From: Mangrovibacillus cuniculi
Lineage (GTDB): Bacteria; Bacillota; Bacilli; Bacillales; R1DC41
Direction: 5' to 3'
DNA: 64,000 nucleotides
Assembly (NCBI RefSeq): GCF_015482585.1
Contig: NZ_CP049742.1
Coordinates: 826,501-890,500, forward strand
Shown here: positions 35,118-44,676 of the stretch, piece by piece
How the letters are laid out: each line of letters opens with the position of its first letter
Position numbering within the stretch: position 1 is the first letter of the stretch
Notes under the pieces: model-generated
Database searches by the model: none
What the model saw: only the letters and a program-made list of their open reading frames with translations
What the model was told of the DNA's origin: nothing
Made by a program: the position numbers and the translations under genes

Positions 35118-37303
35118 ACAAACGACCAGGTATGAATAAAGGAGCAATGGGACTAGCAATTTTTTTCTCTGCGCTCTTTTTTCTTTTATTCGGGAGATTT
35201 ATATTCATTCAAGTGACAGGAGAAGTAGATGGAAGAATCCTTGCTGAAGGGGCTGAACGTCTTTATAAGAGAATGGAAACCATAGATGCAAAACGAGGTA
35301 CCATTTATGATGAAAATGGTGAAGTGATTGCGGAAGATACATATTCTTATAAAATCGTAGCAGTTCTAGATAAATCCTTGGAAAATCGTCATGTAGAAGA
35401 TCCTGCGGATACTGCTGACAAACTCGCTCCAATATTAGATATGGAAAGGGAAGACCTATACAATAGGTTATCAAGTGATAAGAAGCAAATTGAATTTGGA
35501 TCTGCTGGAAGAGATTTAACACCAGAGCAACGCAAACAAATTGAGGAACTTAATATAACCGGTATCAACTTTATTAGAGATGCAAAAAGATTTTATCCTA
35601 ACGGAGTCTTTTCCTCTCACTTAATTGGGTATGCACAACCTAAAGAAAATAAAGATGGTGAGATAGAATATATAGGTCAAATGGGGATTGAGCAAACATA
35701 TAACGACATGTTAACAGGTGTTGATGGGAAATATAATTTTCAAGCGGATGCATGGAATATCATCCTTCCAAATTCCGAAGAACTTTTGGAAGAGCCAAAA
35801 GACGGAAAAGATATTTACATGACATTAAATAAGCACATTCAGACATTTTTAGAAGATGCTATGAATCAAGTACAACAAGAATATGAGCCAGTCAAAATGA
35901 TGGCAATAGTGGCAGAAGCGAAGACAGGAAAGGTCGTAGGATTAGCGCAGCGTCCCACTTTTGAAGCAAATACAAGGGATGGAATAAACAATTCGTGGCA
36001 CAATGAAGTAATAGAAAGCTCCTTTGAACCAGGTTCTACAATGAAAATTTTTACTCTAGCTTCTGCTATTGAAGAAGATAGTTTTAATGGTAATGCAACG
36101 TATAAATCAGGTACATACCAGATTGGTAGCGATAGAATCAGAGATCATAATGGTGGACGTGGTTGGGGAGAGATTACCTATTTGGAAGGTTTTCAACGTT
36201 CCTCTAACGTAGCCATGGCTAATCTACTAAATAATATGGGACATGAAACATTTAGAAAATATTTAGATAAATTTAGATTTGGTGTTCCAACAGGAATTGA
36301 GCTACCTGGAGAAGCATCAGGTTCAATTGTATACAATTATGAGTTAGATAGAATTACAACTGCGTTTGGACAAGGTACAACCGTTAATGCTTTACAGATG
36401 GTACAAGCAATGACGGCTATTACAAATAACGGAAAAATGATGAAACCTTATCTAATAGATCGTATTGTGGACCCTTATACCCAAAAGGTGAAAGAAACAA
36501 AACCAACTGTTGTTGATACGCCAATTTCCAAAGAAACTGCAAAAAAGACGTTAGATATCATGGAGACGGTTGTTTCTTCTGAAGCTGGTACAGGGAAAGC
36601 GTATCAATTAGATGGATATTCCGTTGCTGGTAAAACAGGTACAGCGCAGATATGGGATCCCTCTACTAATCGTTACATGAAAGGTTGGGATAATTATATC
36701 TTTTCATTTATGGGAACAGCTCCAGCTGAAGACCCAGAGCTAATTATGTATGTGATGGTGCAACAACCAAATTTAGACGATGAAAAATATGAAAATGGTG
36801 CTGTACCAGTTTCTAAAATATTTAATCCAGTAATGAAAAATAGTCTACAATATTTGACTATTACTCCCACTACTGCAAAAGCCGCGAAAACGATTGAATT
36901 ACCTAGCTTTGAAGGAAACAAAGTAACGGATGTCCAAAAACAACTAGGTGAAGAAGGGGTTCAAACAATTATTATAGGTAATGGCTCAAAAGTGACACAT
37001 CAATTACCTGTTGAAGGAGAGAAGATTTTAGCAGGAGGCAAAGTCATACTAAGAACAGACGGTGATTTATCTGTTCCCGATATGATTGGTTGGTCTAAAA
37101 GAGATGTGTTGAAAGTAGCGGAGATTGCCGAATTACCTTTTAATTTTGTGGGACAAGGGTATGCTGTTAAACAAAGTTTAAAGCCTAATTCTCCAGTAAA
37201 AGAAGGAGATCCTTTGGTAGTCAACTTTAATACGCAAGAACAAATAATTAAAGAAGAAAATAGAGAACCGAAGGAACCGGAAGAGGATGCACCTTTAAAC
37301 TAA
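35114..37303 (+). CDS. pbpB: Penicillin-binding protein 2B (septal transpeptidase)
   Basis: PBP2B is the class B transpeptidase of the divisome. This 729-residue protein has an N-terminal membrane anchor, a dimerisation/pedestal domain, a transpeptidase domain and two C-terminal PASTA modules. The active-site motifs are SSFEPGSTMKIF (SxxK), RSSNVAM (SxN) and AGKTGTAQIW (KTG). PASTA regions are around residues 595-655 and 656-712. It ends in a run of acidic residues. It follows ftsL directly, as in B. subtilis. Confidence 0.95.
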   Translation: MNKRPGMNKGAMGLAIFFSALFFLLFGRFIFIQVTGEVDGRILAEGAERLYKRMETIDAKRGTIYDENGEVIAEDTYSYKIVAVLDKSLENRHVEDPADTADKLAPILDMEREDLYNRLSSDKKQIEFGSAGRDLTPEQRKQIEELNITGINFIRDAKRFYPNGVFSSHLIGYAQPKENKDGEIEYIGQMGIEQTYNDMLTGVDGKYNFQADAWNIILPNSEELLEEPKDGKDIYMTLNKHIQTFLEDAMNQVQQEYEPVKMMAIVAEAKTGKVVGLAQRPTFEANTRDGINNSWHNEVIESSFEPGSTMKIFTLASAIEEDSFNGNATYKSGTYQIGSDRIRDHNGGRGWGEITYLEGFQRSSNVAMANLLNNMGHETFRKYLDKFRFGVPTGIELPGEASGSIVYNYELDRITTAFGQGTTVNALQMVQAMTAITNNGKMMKPYLIDRIVDPYTQKVKETKPTVVDTPISKETAKKTLDIMETVVSSEAGTGKAYQLDGYSVAGKTGTAQIWDPSTNRYMKGWDNYIFSFMGTAPAEDPELIMYVMVQQPNLDDEKYENGAVPVSKIFNPVMKNSLQYLTITPTTAKAAKTIELPSFEGNKVTDVQKQLGEEGVQTIIIGNGSKVTHQLPVEGEKILAGGKVILRTDGDLSVPDMIGWSKRDVLKVAEIAELPFNFVGQGYAVKQSLKPNSPVKEGDPLVVNFNTQEQIIKEENREPKEPEEDAPLN

Positions 37304-37352
37304 ATATAAATAATCTTATCTCTATTAAAAATAGATTAAGAGAACATAGATA

Positions 37353-37388
37353 AACAGGTGCGTTCTTATAAAATGCACCTGTTTTTTT
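37353..37388 (+). terminator. Intrinsic terminator after pbpB
   Basis: AAACAGGTGC pairs with GCACCTGTTT across an 11-base loop, followed by T residues. It separates the vegetative pbpB transcript from spoVD. Confidence 0.85.
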
Positions 37389-37514
37389 ATGTTAAAGGTA
37401 TTTGATTGCTTTATAAATTGCTACATGCAGTCACTTTGGTGTTTGTTTTTGTAACTCTAAGTTTTACTATATGATTTACCACAAAAATACCGTTCTAACT
37501 CACAATGGTACAAG

Positions 37515-37522
37515 CATACATT
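37515..37522 (+). promoter_or_regulatory. Candidate sigma-E -10 element of spoVD
   Basis: CATACATT at 37515-37522 matches the sigma-E -10 consensus CATACANT and would start transcription about 25 bases before the spoVD start. The -35 region is weak, so the call relies partly on the known sigma-E control of spoVD in B. subtilis. Confidence 0.45.
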
Positions 37523-37552
37523 CTAAAGAATGGGTAAGGGAGGTACGTACGA

Positions 37553-39475
37553 ATGGCGAAAAGAGTGTCTAATGTTACAGTGAGAAAAAGACTTGCCTTT
37601 GTGTTATTAGCAGGATTATTAATTTTTTCTATTATTGATATTCGACTAGGTTTTGTGCAATTGGTGAAAGGTGACTGGCTGATGGACGGTGCGCGTGATC
37701 TTTGGGGAAGGAATATAAAATTTGAACCAGAAAGAGGAAAAATTGTTGATAGAAATGGTGTAGAATTAGCCACCAATCAAAGTTCACCTACCGTTTATGT
37801 TGTACCAAGACAAGTGAAAGATCCAGCTTCGACAGCGGATGCTCTTGCTACAATATTAGGGGCGTCTAAAGAAGAGATCTATAAGGAGATAACAAAGAAA
37901 GAATCAAATATTCGATTAAAATCAGGGAGAAAGATTTCCTACGAACTAGCCACAAAAATAAAAAATCTAGACATTGAAGGGGTCTATGTAGCGGAAGACT
38001 CCACTCGATATTATCCTAATGGGAGTTACCTTTCTCATGTACTAGGCTTTGCTGGTATAGATAATCAAGGTTTAATGGGTCTTGAATTAGAATATGATAA
38101 GGAACTTAGTGGAGAAGTGGGGAGTGTTCAAATATACTCGACTGCTAAGGGAGAGAAAATGCCTGGAATGACAGATGATTATGAAGAACCAAAAGATGGA
38201 CTGAATTTAGGCTTAACTATAGACACCAATGTACAAACCATTATTGAAAGAGAACTAGATTTAGCCACTGCTAAATATAATCCTGACGGGGCAGTTGCGA
38301 TTGCTATGGATCCTAACACAGGAGAAATATTAGGGATGTCTAGCCGTCCAACATTTAATCCTAGTAATTTTAGAGATGTATCGCCTGATATTTATAATAG
38401 AAATCTACCGATTTGGTCGACGTATGAGCCTGGGTCGACATTTAAAATAATAACTTTAGCTGCAGCTCTTGAAGAAGGTAAAGTAGATTTAGAAAAAGAA
38501 AAGTTTCATGACCCAGGTTATGTTGAAGTGGCAGGTGCTACACTTCATTGTTGGAAGCGAGGGGGCCACGGCACACAAACATTCTTAGAAGTTGTGCAAA
38601 ATTCTTGTAACCCGGGTTTTGTTGAGTTAGGACAGCGTTTAGGTAAAGAGAAACTTTTTGACTATATTCATGACTTTGGTTTTGGAGAAAAAACAGGAAT
38701 TGACCTTCAAGGAGAAGGAAGCGGTATTCTATTTAAGTTAGATAGAGTTGGTCCTGTCGAGCTAGCAACTACCGCATTTGGTCAAGGTGTAGCTGTTACA
38801 CCAATTCAGCAAGTTGCAGCAGTAGCAGCTGCAGTAAACGGTGGAACGTTGTATCAACCGTTTGTTGCCAAAGAATTGACGGATCCTAGAACTGGTGAAA
38901 CAGTTATGCAGAAATCACCAGTCGCAAAAAGGAAAGTCATTTCAGAGGAAACCTCTAAAGAGATTCGCTACGCATTAGAGAGTGTTGTTGCACAAGGTAC
39001 AGGTAAAGGTGCGTTTGTGGAAGGGTATCGTGTAGGTGGAAAGACAGGAACAGCCCAAAAAGCAGTAAATGGTAGATATTTAGAAAATAACCACATTGTT
39101 TCATTTATTGGTTTTGCACCAGCGGATGACCCTCAAATTGTCGTATATGTTGCAGTTGATAATCCTAAAGGAACTGTTCAATTTGGTGGAGTAGTAGCAG
39201 CTCCAATTGTTGGGAACATTATTGAGGATAGTATGATGGCTTTAAATGTAAAACCAAGGAAGGATCAAATTGAAAAAGTTCCGTCACCCATTGACCCTCC
39301 TACTATTGAAGTGCCTGATTTAACTGGAATGACAAAAAAAGAAATCATTCAACAATTTTGGGATCTAAAATTAGACGCATCAGGTGTGGGTGAAAAGGTC
39401 ATTTCACAAAGTCCATCCGCAGGGACGAAAGTAGCAGCTGGATCAACAGTAAGGGTATTCTTAGGAGAAAATTAG
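37553..39475 (+). CDS. spoVD: Stage V sporulation protein D (sporulation-specific PBP)
   Basis: SpoVD is a class B penicillin-binding protein needed for spore cortex synthesis, working with the polymerase SpoVE. This 640-residue protein has an N-terminal anchor (LAFVLLAGLLIFSIIDIRLGF), a dimerisation domain, a transpeptidase domain with EPGSTFKI (SxxK), NSCN (SxN) and GGKTGTAQ (KTG), and a single PASTA module at residues 580-640. The two cysteines in the active-site region (HCWKRG and NSCNPG) recall those that are redox-controlled by StoA in B. subtilis. AAGGGAGGT precedes the ATG. Confidence 0.93.
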   Translation: MAKRVSNVTVRKRLAFVLLAGLLIFSIIDIRLGFVQLVKGDWLMDGARDLWGRNIKFEPERGKIVDRNGVELATNQSSPTVYVVPRQVKDPASTADALATILGASKEEIYKEITKKESNIRLKSGRKISYELATKIKNLDIEGVYVAEDSTRYYPNGSYLSHVLGFAGIDNQGLMGLELEYDKELSGEVGSVQIYSTAKGEKMPGMTDDYEEPKDGLNLGLTIDTNVQTIIERELDLATAKYNPDGAVAIAMDPNTGEILGMSSRPTFNPSNFRDVSPDIYNRNLPIWSTYEPGSTFKIITLAAALEEGKVDLEKEKFHDPGYVEVAGATLHCWKRGGHGTQTFLEVVQNSCNPGFVELGQRLGKEKLFDYIHDFGFGEKTGIDLQGEGSGILFKLDRVGPVELATTAFGQGVAVTPIQQVAAVAAAVNGGTLYQPFVAKELTDPRTGETVMQKSPVAKRKVISEETSKEIRYALESVVAQGTGKGAFVEGYRVGGKTGTAQKAVNGRYLENNHIVSFIGFAPADDPQIVVYVAVDNPKGTVQFGGVVAAPIVGNIIEDSMMALNVKPRKDQIEKVPSPIDPPTIEVPDLTGMTKKEIIQQFWDLKLDASGVGEKVISQSPSAGTKVAAGSTVRVFLGEN

Positions 39476-39524
39476 TAGGAATGCGTTTTCAATTTTTCTA
39501 ATATAGGTCAAGAGAGATATTTTC

Positions 39525-39565
39525 AAGGGGAGATGGTGATTTTCATAGCATCTCCCCTTATTTTT
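39525..39565 (+). terminator. Intrinsic terminator after spoVD
   Basis: AAGGGGAGATG pairs with CATCTCCCCTT (one base shifted loop) and is followed by ATTTTT. Confidence 0.82.
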
Positions 39566-39613
39566 CGATAAAATGGAAGTTGGTATGATTTATTTTTTGA
39601 AAGGACGTTTTAA

Positions 39614-41083
39614 ATGAATATTCATGAACTTGTACAATCCCTTCCTGGTGTTCGCTTTGAAGGTGACAATATTAATATAACAAGTATTGAACATGATTCT
39701 AGAAAGGTACAAAGTGGGAGCTTATTTGTATGTGTTAATGGATTAACAGTCGATGGGCATAACTTTGTAGGAAAAGCTATTGAAAATGGAGCGGTAGCTA
39801 TTGTAGCAGAGAGAGAAGTCGATGCTACGGTACCGGTAATCATGGTGAATGACTCTAGCCGTTCCTTAAGCATACTAGCAGATACATTTTACAACTCTCC
39901 AACTTCTTCTTTTTCTTTAGTGGGAGTAACTGGAACAAATGGTAAGACGACAGTAACTCACTTAATTGAAAAGATTGCGAAAGATCGTGGAGAGAAAACA
40001 GGGTTATTAGGAACCATGTATCGTAAAATCGGTGAGAAAGTACTTCCTTCCACCCACACGACTCCAGATGTCGTAACGTTGCAAAAGACATTTTTAGAAA
40101 TGAAAGAAGAACATGTAACGGTAGCTGCTATGGAGGTTTCTTCCCATGCATTAGTACAAGGTAGAGTTCATGGTTGTGATTTTGATGTTGCTGTTTTCAC
40201 TAACTTGACCCAAGACCACTTAGACTACCATGGAACAATGGAGGAGTATGCTCATGCAAAATCTCTTCTTTTCTCCCAACTAGGGAACGCATATAAAAAA
40301 CCATTGAAGTATGCAGTTATTAATCTTGACGACGACTACGCTGAGATAATGTTACAAGCAACAGCTGTCCCTGTTTTTACATACAGTTTAGAAGACAAAC
40401 GTGCACACTTCTCTGTAACTAACATTCAAACGTCTAATACAGGTACAAAATTCACTCTTCATTCACCTGAAGGTACAAAAAGAGTCACTATCCAAATGGT
40501 TGGGTTATTCTCTATCTATAATGTTTTAGCGGCTCTGGCAACAGGTTATGCATTAGGATATGACCTAGATGAGATGATTGTTTCACTTGGTGAGGTGAAA
40601 GGTGTACCTGGGAGATTCGAATTAGTGAATGCAGGGCAAGACTTTACTATTATTGTAGATTATGCCCATACTCCAGACAGCTTAGAAAATGTCTTATCTA
40701 CTATTAATTCATTTGCAAAACAACAAATTATTACTGTTGTAGGTTGTGGTGGAGATCGTGATCGTACGAAAAGGCCAAAAATGGCAAAGGTTGCAAGTGA
40801 CCTTTCATCTAAAGTCATCTTAACTTCTGATAACCCAAGAACAGAAGACCCCGAAGTAATTTTAGAGGAAATGTTACCTGGTGTGACAAAGGATAATGCT
40901 TCTGTCATAGTAGATAGAAAAGAAGCGATTGAAAAAGCAATCTCACTAGCTAATCCTGGAGACATTATCTTAATTGCAGGTAAAGGACATGAAACGTATC
41001 AGGAAATAAATGGGGTTAGAACAAACTTCGATGATCGAGAAGTTTCCAAAGAAGCAGTAGTTTTTACTCAAAAAAATAAATGA
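39614..41083 (+). CDS. murE: UDP-MurNAc-tripeptide synthetase
   Basis: MurE adds the third amino acid to the peptidoglycan precursor. The 489-residue protein has the ATP loop GVTGTNGKTTVTHL (near residue 108) and the C-terminal motif SDNPRTEDP, the DNPR signature of enzymes that use meso-diaminopimelate rather than lysine. It thus predicts A1-gamma type peptidoglycan. FTNLTQDHLDYHGTMEEY is also conserved. AAAGGACG precedes the ATG. Confidence 0.96.
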   Translation: MNIHELVQSLPGVRFEGDNINITSIEHDSRKVQSGSLFVCVNGLTVDGHNFVGKAIENGAVAIVAEREVDATVPVIMVNDSSRSLSILADTFYNSPTSSFSLVGVTGTNGKTTVTHLIEKIAKDRGEKTGLLGTMYRKIGEKVLPSTHTTPDVVTLQKTFLEMKEEHVTVAAMEVSSHALVQGRVHGCDFDVAVFTNLTQDHLDYHGTMEEYAHAKSLLFSQLGNAYKKPLKYAVINLDDDYAEIMLQATAVPVFTYSLEDKRAHFSVTNIQTSNTGTKFTLHSPEGTKRVTIQMVGLFSIYNVLAALATGYALGYDLDEMIVSLGEVKGVPGRFELVNAGQDFTIIVDYAHTPDSLENVLSTINSFAKQQIITVVGCGGDRDRTKRPKMAKVASDLSSKVILTSDNPRTEDPEVILEEMLPGVTKDNASVIVDRKEAIEKAISLANPGDIILIAGKGHETYQEINGVRTNFDDREVSKEAVVFTQKNK

Positions 41084-41187
41084 CTTCTTCCAAGTAGGAC
41101 AGTCACATAAGATACTAAGTAGATATGAGGGATTAGAAATGATTTGTATTGAACGAACAAACATGAAGCAAAGAAAGGAGAAGACAC

Positions 41188-42161
41188 ATGCTTGAACAAG
41201 TTATGATATTCACATTAGTAATGGCATTCTTAGTAACAGTTGTCTTATCTCCTTTCTTTATTCCGTTCTTAAGAAGATTAAAATTCGGACAAAGTATTAG
41301 AGAAGAAGGACCTAAGTCACATCAAAAGAAATCTGGTACTCCTACAATGGGGGCATTGTTTTTATTCTTTCCATTGTCTTAACTACCATTGTTATGACAG
41401 GGAAATTTACAGACTTAAGTGCACACACAATGATTCTATTATTGGTATTAGTTGGATTCGGCTTGTTAGGATTTTTAGATGACTTTATTAAGGTAGTACT
41501 AAAAAGAAACTTAGGTTTAACTTCTAAGCAAAAGTTGTTTGGACAGATAATAATATCCGTCATCTTTTTCTTGGTTTTAAAACAAACAGGGTTTGATACT
41601 ACTATAAGTATCCCTTTAACGGAAATTTCATTTGACCTTGGATGGCTGTATAGTCTGCTAATTATTTTTTGGCTAGTTGGATTCTCAAATGCAGTAAACT
41701 TAACAGACGGATTAGATGGTCTTGTTTCTGGTACTTCTGCTGTTGCATTTGGTGCTTTTGCAGTATTAGCCTGGAATGCAAGTCAGTTGGATGTTGCTAT
41801 TTTCTCTATTGCAGTGGTAGGTGCTGTTTTAGGTTTCTTAGTATTTAATGCTAATCCAGCCAAGATCTTTATGGGAGATACAGGTTCGTTAGCTTTAGGT
41901 GGAGCAATCGCTGCAATTGCTATTTTAACTAAACTGGAAATTTTACTAATTTTAATTGGTGGAGTTTTTGTCATAGAAACATTATCCGTTATCATTCAAG
42001 TTGCTTCATTTAAGTTAACAGGAAAAAGAGTGTTTCGAATGGCACCACTTCATCATCATTATGAATTAGTAGGATGGTCTGAGTGGAGAGTAGTTGTGAC
42101 TTTTTGGGTAGTTGGTTTACTATTAGCAGCTTTAGGTATTTATATTGAAGTGTGGGTGTAA
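41188..42161 (+). pseudogene. mraY: Phospho-MurNAc-pentapeptide translocase, single-base frameshift
   Basis: MraY transfers phospho-MurNAc-pentapeptide to undecaprenyl phosphate to make lipid I. The first frame (from 41188) gives [19 protein letters not shown] and GTPTMG, then breaks; the second frame gives TTIVMTGKF onward, with [32 protein letters not shown] and [10 protein letters not shown] intact. Five G residues at 41349-41353 where six are expected explain the break; one more G restores ATG GGG GGC ATT GTT and a 324-residue protein. MraY is essential and I see no second copy in the window, so a sequencing error is likelier than true loss. Confidence 0.92.
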
Positions 42162-42164
42162 ACA

Positions 42165-43514
42165 ATGAAAATGATAAGCGAATATACACATAAAAAAGTC
42201 TTAGTTGTGGGTTTAGCGAAAAGTGGCGTTAGCGCTTCTACCTTATTACATTCGTTAGGAGCATTTGTAACCGTAAACGACTTTAAGCCTTTTTCCGAAA
42301 ACCATGATGCTCAATCCTTATTAGAAAAAGGAATTACTGTTATTTGTGGCCATCACCCTGTGGAACTGTTAGAAGAGGGTTTTGAATTAGTTGTAAAGAA
42401 TCCTGGCATACCATATAACAATCCAATGATTCAAAAAGCAGTTGAAAAAGGAATTCCAGTAATTACAGAAGTAGAACTGGCTTACCAAGTATCAGAAGCT
42501 CCAATCATTGGAATTACAGGTACAAATGGCAAGACCACTACAACTACTCTATTATTTGAGATGTTAGTAGAATCAAATAAGCGTCCGTTGATTGCCGGTA
42601 ATATCGGTACTGTGGCTTCGGAAGTGGCAAAAGACGCTACGAGTGAAGATACGATGGTAGTGGAACTTTCTTCTTTCCAACTCATGGGGATTCAAACGTT
42701 TAGACCAAGAATTGCAATCATCACAAATATTTATGAGGCACACTTAGATTACCACGCTTCTCTAGAAGAATACGAACAAGCTAAAATTGCTTTACTTTCT
42801 AATCAAGTAGAGGAAGACTGGGTAGTTTATAATGCGGATCAAGAACATGTAGACCGATATGTTCAAAGTGCAGGTGCTCAAAAAGTTCCTTTTAGCAGAA
42901 AGAAAAAAGTAGATGGTGCTTATGTTGATAGAGGTTTCGTGTACTTTAAGAATGAAGAAGTGATAGCGATAGATGAGATTGCTTTAGCTGGTACACATAA
43001 TTTAGAAAATGTTCTTGCTGCTACTGCAGCTGCCTTAACATGGGGTAGTTCTTTAGAAGCTGTCAGAACTGTTCTTCGAAGATTTAATGGTGTGAAGCAT
43101 CGAACGCAATTCGTAGCAGATATTCAAGGTAGAAAATTCTACAACGATTCCAAAGCAACCAATATTTTAGCAACAAAAAGTGCATTAGAAGGGTTCACCA
43201 CTCCTGTTGTTTTACTTGCTGGAGGATTAGATCGAGGAAATGAATTTGATGAACTAATTCCCTACTTTAAAAATGTAAAAGGGTTAATTACGTTTGGAGA
43301 AACAGCAGAAAAACTTGAACGCGTTGGGAAAGAAGCGGGGATAAAACACATTCAACGTGTCGATAATGTGGCTAAGGCTGTCCCTGTTGCTTATGAAATA
43401 TCAGAAGAAAATGATACTATTCTTCTTTCTCCAGCTTGTGCAAGTTGGGATCAATATAAGACTTTTGAGATTCGTGGTGATATTTTCATAGATGCGGTGC
43501 ATAAACTGAAATAA
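42165..43514 (+). CDS. murD: UDP-N-acetylmuramoylalanine--D-glutamate ligase
   Basis: MurD adds D-glutamate to UDP-MurNAc-L-alanine. This 449-residue ligase has the N-terminal uracil-binding region (KKVLVVGLAKSGVSASTLLH), the ATP loop GITGTNGKTTTTTLLFEML, EAHLDYHASLEEYEQAK and the C-terminal LSPACASWDQYKTFEIRGD. It begins three bases after mraY, so the two are translated together. Confidence 0.96.
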   Translation: MKMISEYTHKKVLVVGLAKSGVSASTLLHSLGAFVTVNDFKPFSENHDAQSLLEKGITVICGHHPVELLEEGFELVVKNPGIPYNNPMIQKAVEKGIPVITEVELAYQVSEAPIIGITGTNGKTTTTTLLFEMLVESNKRPLIAGNIGTVASEVAKDATSEDTMVVELSSFQLMGIQTFRPRIAIITNIYEAHLDYHASLEEYEQAKIALLSNQVEEDWVVYNADQEHVDRYVQSAGAQKVPFSRKKKVDGAYVDRGFVYFKNEEVIAIDEIALAGTHNLENVLAATAAALTWGSSLEAVRTVLRRFNGVKHRTQFVADIQGRKFYNDSKATNILATKSALEGFTTPVVLLAGGLDRGNEFDELIPYFKNVKGLITFGETAEKLERVGKEAGIKHIQRVDNVAKAVPVAYEISEENDTILLSPACASWDQYKTFEIRGDIFIDAVHKLK

Positions 43515-43575
43515 GGGCTTGTCCGCAAAGATCAAACAGGGCGAGCGCTAATTTGTTGCTCGAGGTGTCGCATTT

Positions 43576-44676
43576 ATGCCCTTTAAAAAATCGAATCCAG
43601 ACTTTATTTTATTGCTAGTAACATTTACGCTATTGGCGATTGGCCTCATTATGGTTTACAGTGCTAGTGCCGTTTGGGCTGATTACAAATTTAATGACTC
43701 TTTTTACTTTGCTAAAAGACAAATGCTCTTTGCTGGTGTTGGAATCGTCGCGATGTTCTTCATTATGAACGTGGAATATTGGGTGTGGCGAAAGTGGTCA
43801 AAAGTATTGGTGATTATTTGCTTTATTCTACTTGTAGCCGTTTTGATACCTGGTGTAGGGATGACAAGGAATGGGTCTACGAGTTGGATTGGAGTAGGAG
43901 CCTTTTCTATACAGCCTTCTGAATTTATGAAACTTGCGATGATTGCCTTTTTAGCCAAGTTTTTATCAGAAAATCAAAAGCATATTATTACAGTGAAGAA
44001 AGGCCTATTCCCATCTTTAGGATTAGTTTTTCTTGCTTTTGGAATGATCATGCTTCAGCCCGATTTAGGGACAGGAACTGTAATGGTTGGGACATGCGTA
44101 GTTATGATCTTTGTAGCGGGTGCTAGAATCGCGCATTTCGCATTTCTTGGGTTACTGGGAGTCGCTGGTTTTGTTGGATTAGTACTTTCTGCACCATACA
44201 GAATGAAGAGGATTACCTCTTTCTTAGATCCATGGTCTGATCCATTAGGTAGCGGGTTTCAAATTATCCAATCTCTATATGCTATTGGACCAGGTGGATT
44301 GTTTGGACTAGGATTAGGGGAAAGTAGACAAAAGTTCTTTTACTTACCGGAACCACAAACTGATTTTATATTTGCAATATTAGCAGAGGAACTCGGGTTC
44401 ATTGGAGGCACACTCATCTTGTTGCTGTTTGGGGTATTGCTTTGGAGAGGGGTAAGGGTAGCATTAGGTGCACCCGATCTCTATGGTACCTTTATTGCAA
44501 TAGGTATTATCTCTATGGTAGCTATTCAAGTAATGATCAATGTAGGTGTTGTGACAGGGATGATGCCAGTTACAGGTATCACTCTACCATTCTTGAGTTA
44601 CGGTGGTTCTTCTTTGACATTAATGCTAATGGCTGTAGGTGTTCTACTGAATGTTAGTCGATATGCTAAATTGTAA
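43576..44676 (+). CDS. spoVE: SEDS glycosyltransferase SpoVE
   Basis: SpoVE is the SEDS-family peptidoglycan polymerase used for the spore cortex, partner of SpoVD. This 366-residue protein equals the B. subtilis length and has ten helices. Conserved points are MVYSASAVWA near the start, IGVGAFSIQPSEFMKLAMIAF, the extracellular loop with WSDPLGSGFQIIQSLYAIGPGGLFG (in two parts), and TGITLPFLSYGGSSL at the end. By position it is SpoVE rather than FtsW. murG, expected next, is absent. Confidence 0.9.
   Translation: MPFKKSNPDFILLLVTFTLLAIGLIMVYSASAVWADYKFNDSFYFAKRQMLFAGVGIVAMFFIMNVEYWVWRKWSKVLVIICFILLVAVLIPGVGMTRNGSTSWIGVGAFSIQPSEFMKLAMIAFLAKFLSENQKHIITVKKGLFPSLGLVFLAFGMIMLQPDLGTGTVMVGTCVVMIFVAGARIAHFAFLGLLGVAGFVGLVLSAPYRMKRITSFLDPWSDPLGSGFQIIQSLYAIGPGGLFGLGLGESRQKFFYLPEPQTDFIFAILAEELGFIGGTLILLLFGVLLWRGVRVALGAPDLYGTFIAIGIISMVAIQVMINVGVVTGMMPVTGITLPFLSYGGSSLTLMLMAVGVLLNVSRYAKL

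Noticed and set aside
41349-41353. Programmed ribosomal frameshift in mraY
   Set aside because: No family precedent known to me, no stimulatory structure seen, and a five-G run is a common site of sequencing error; bshC shows the same type of fault.
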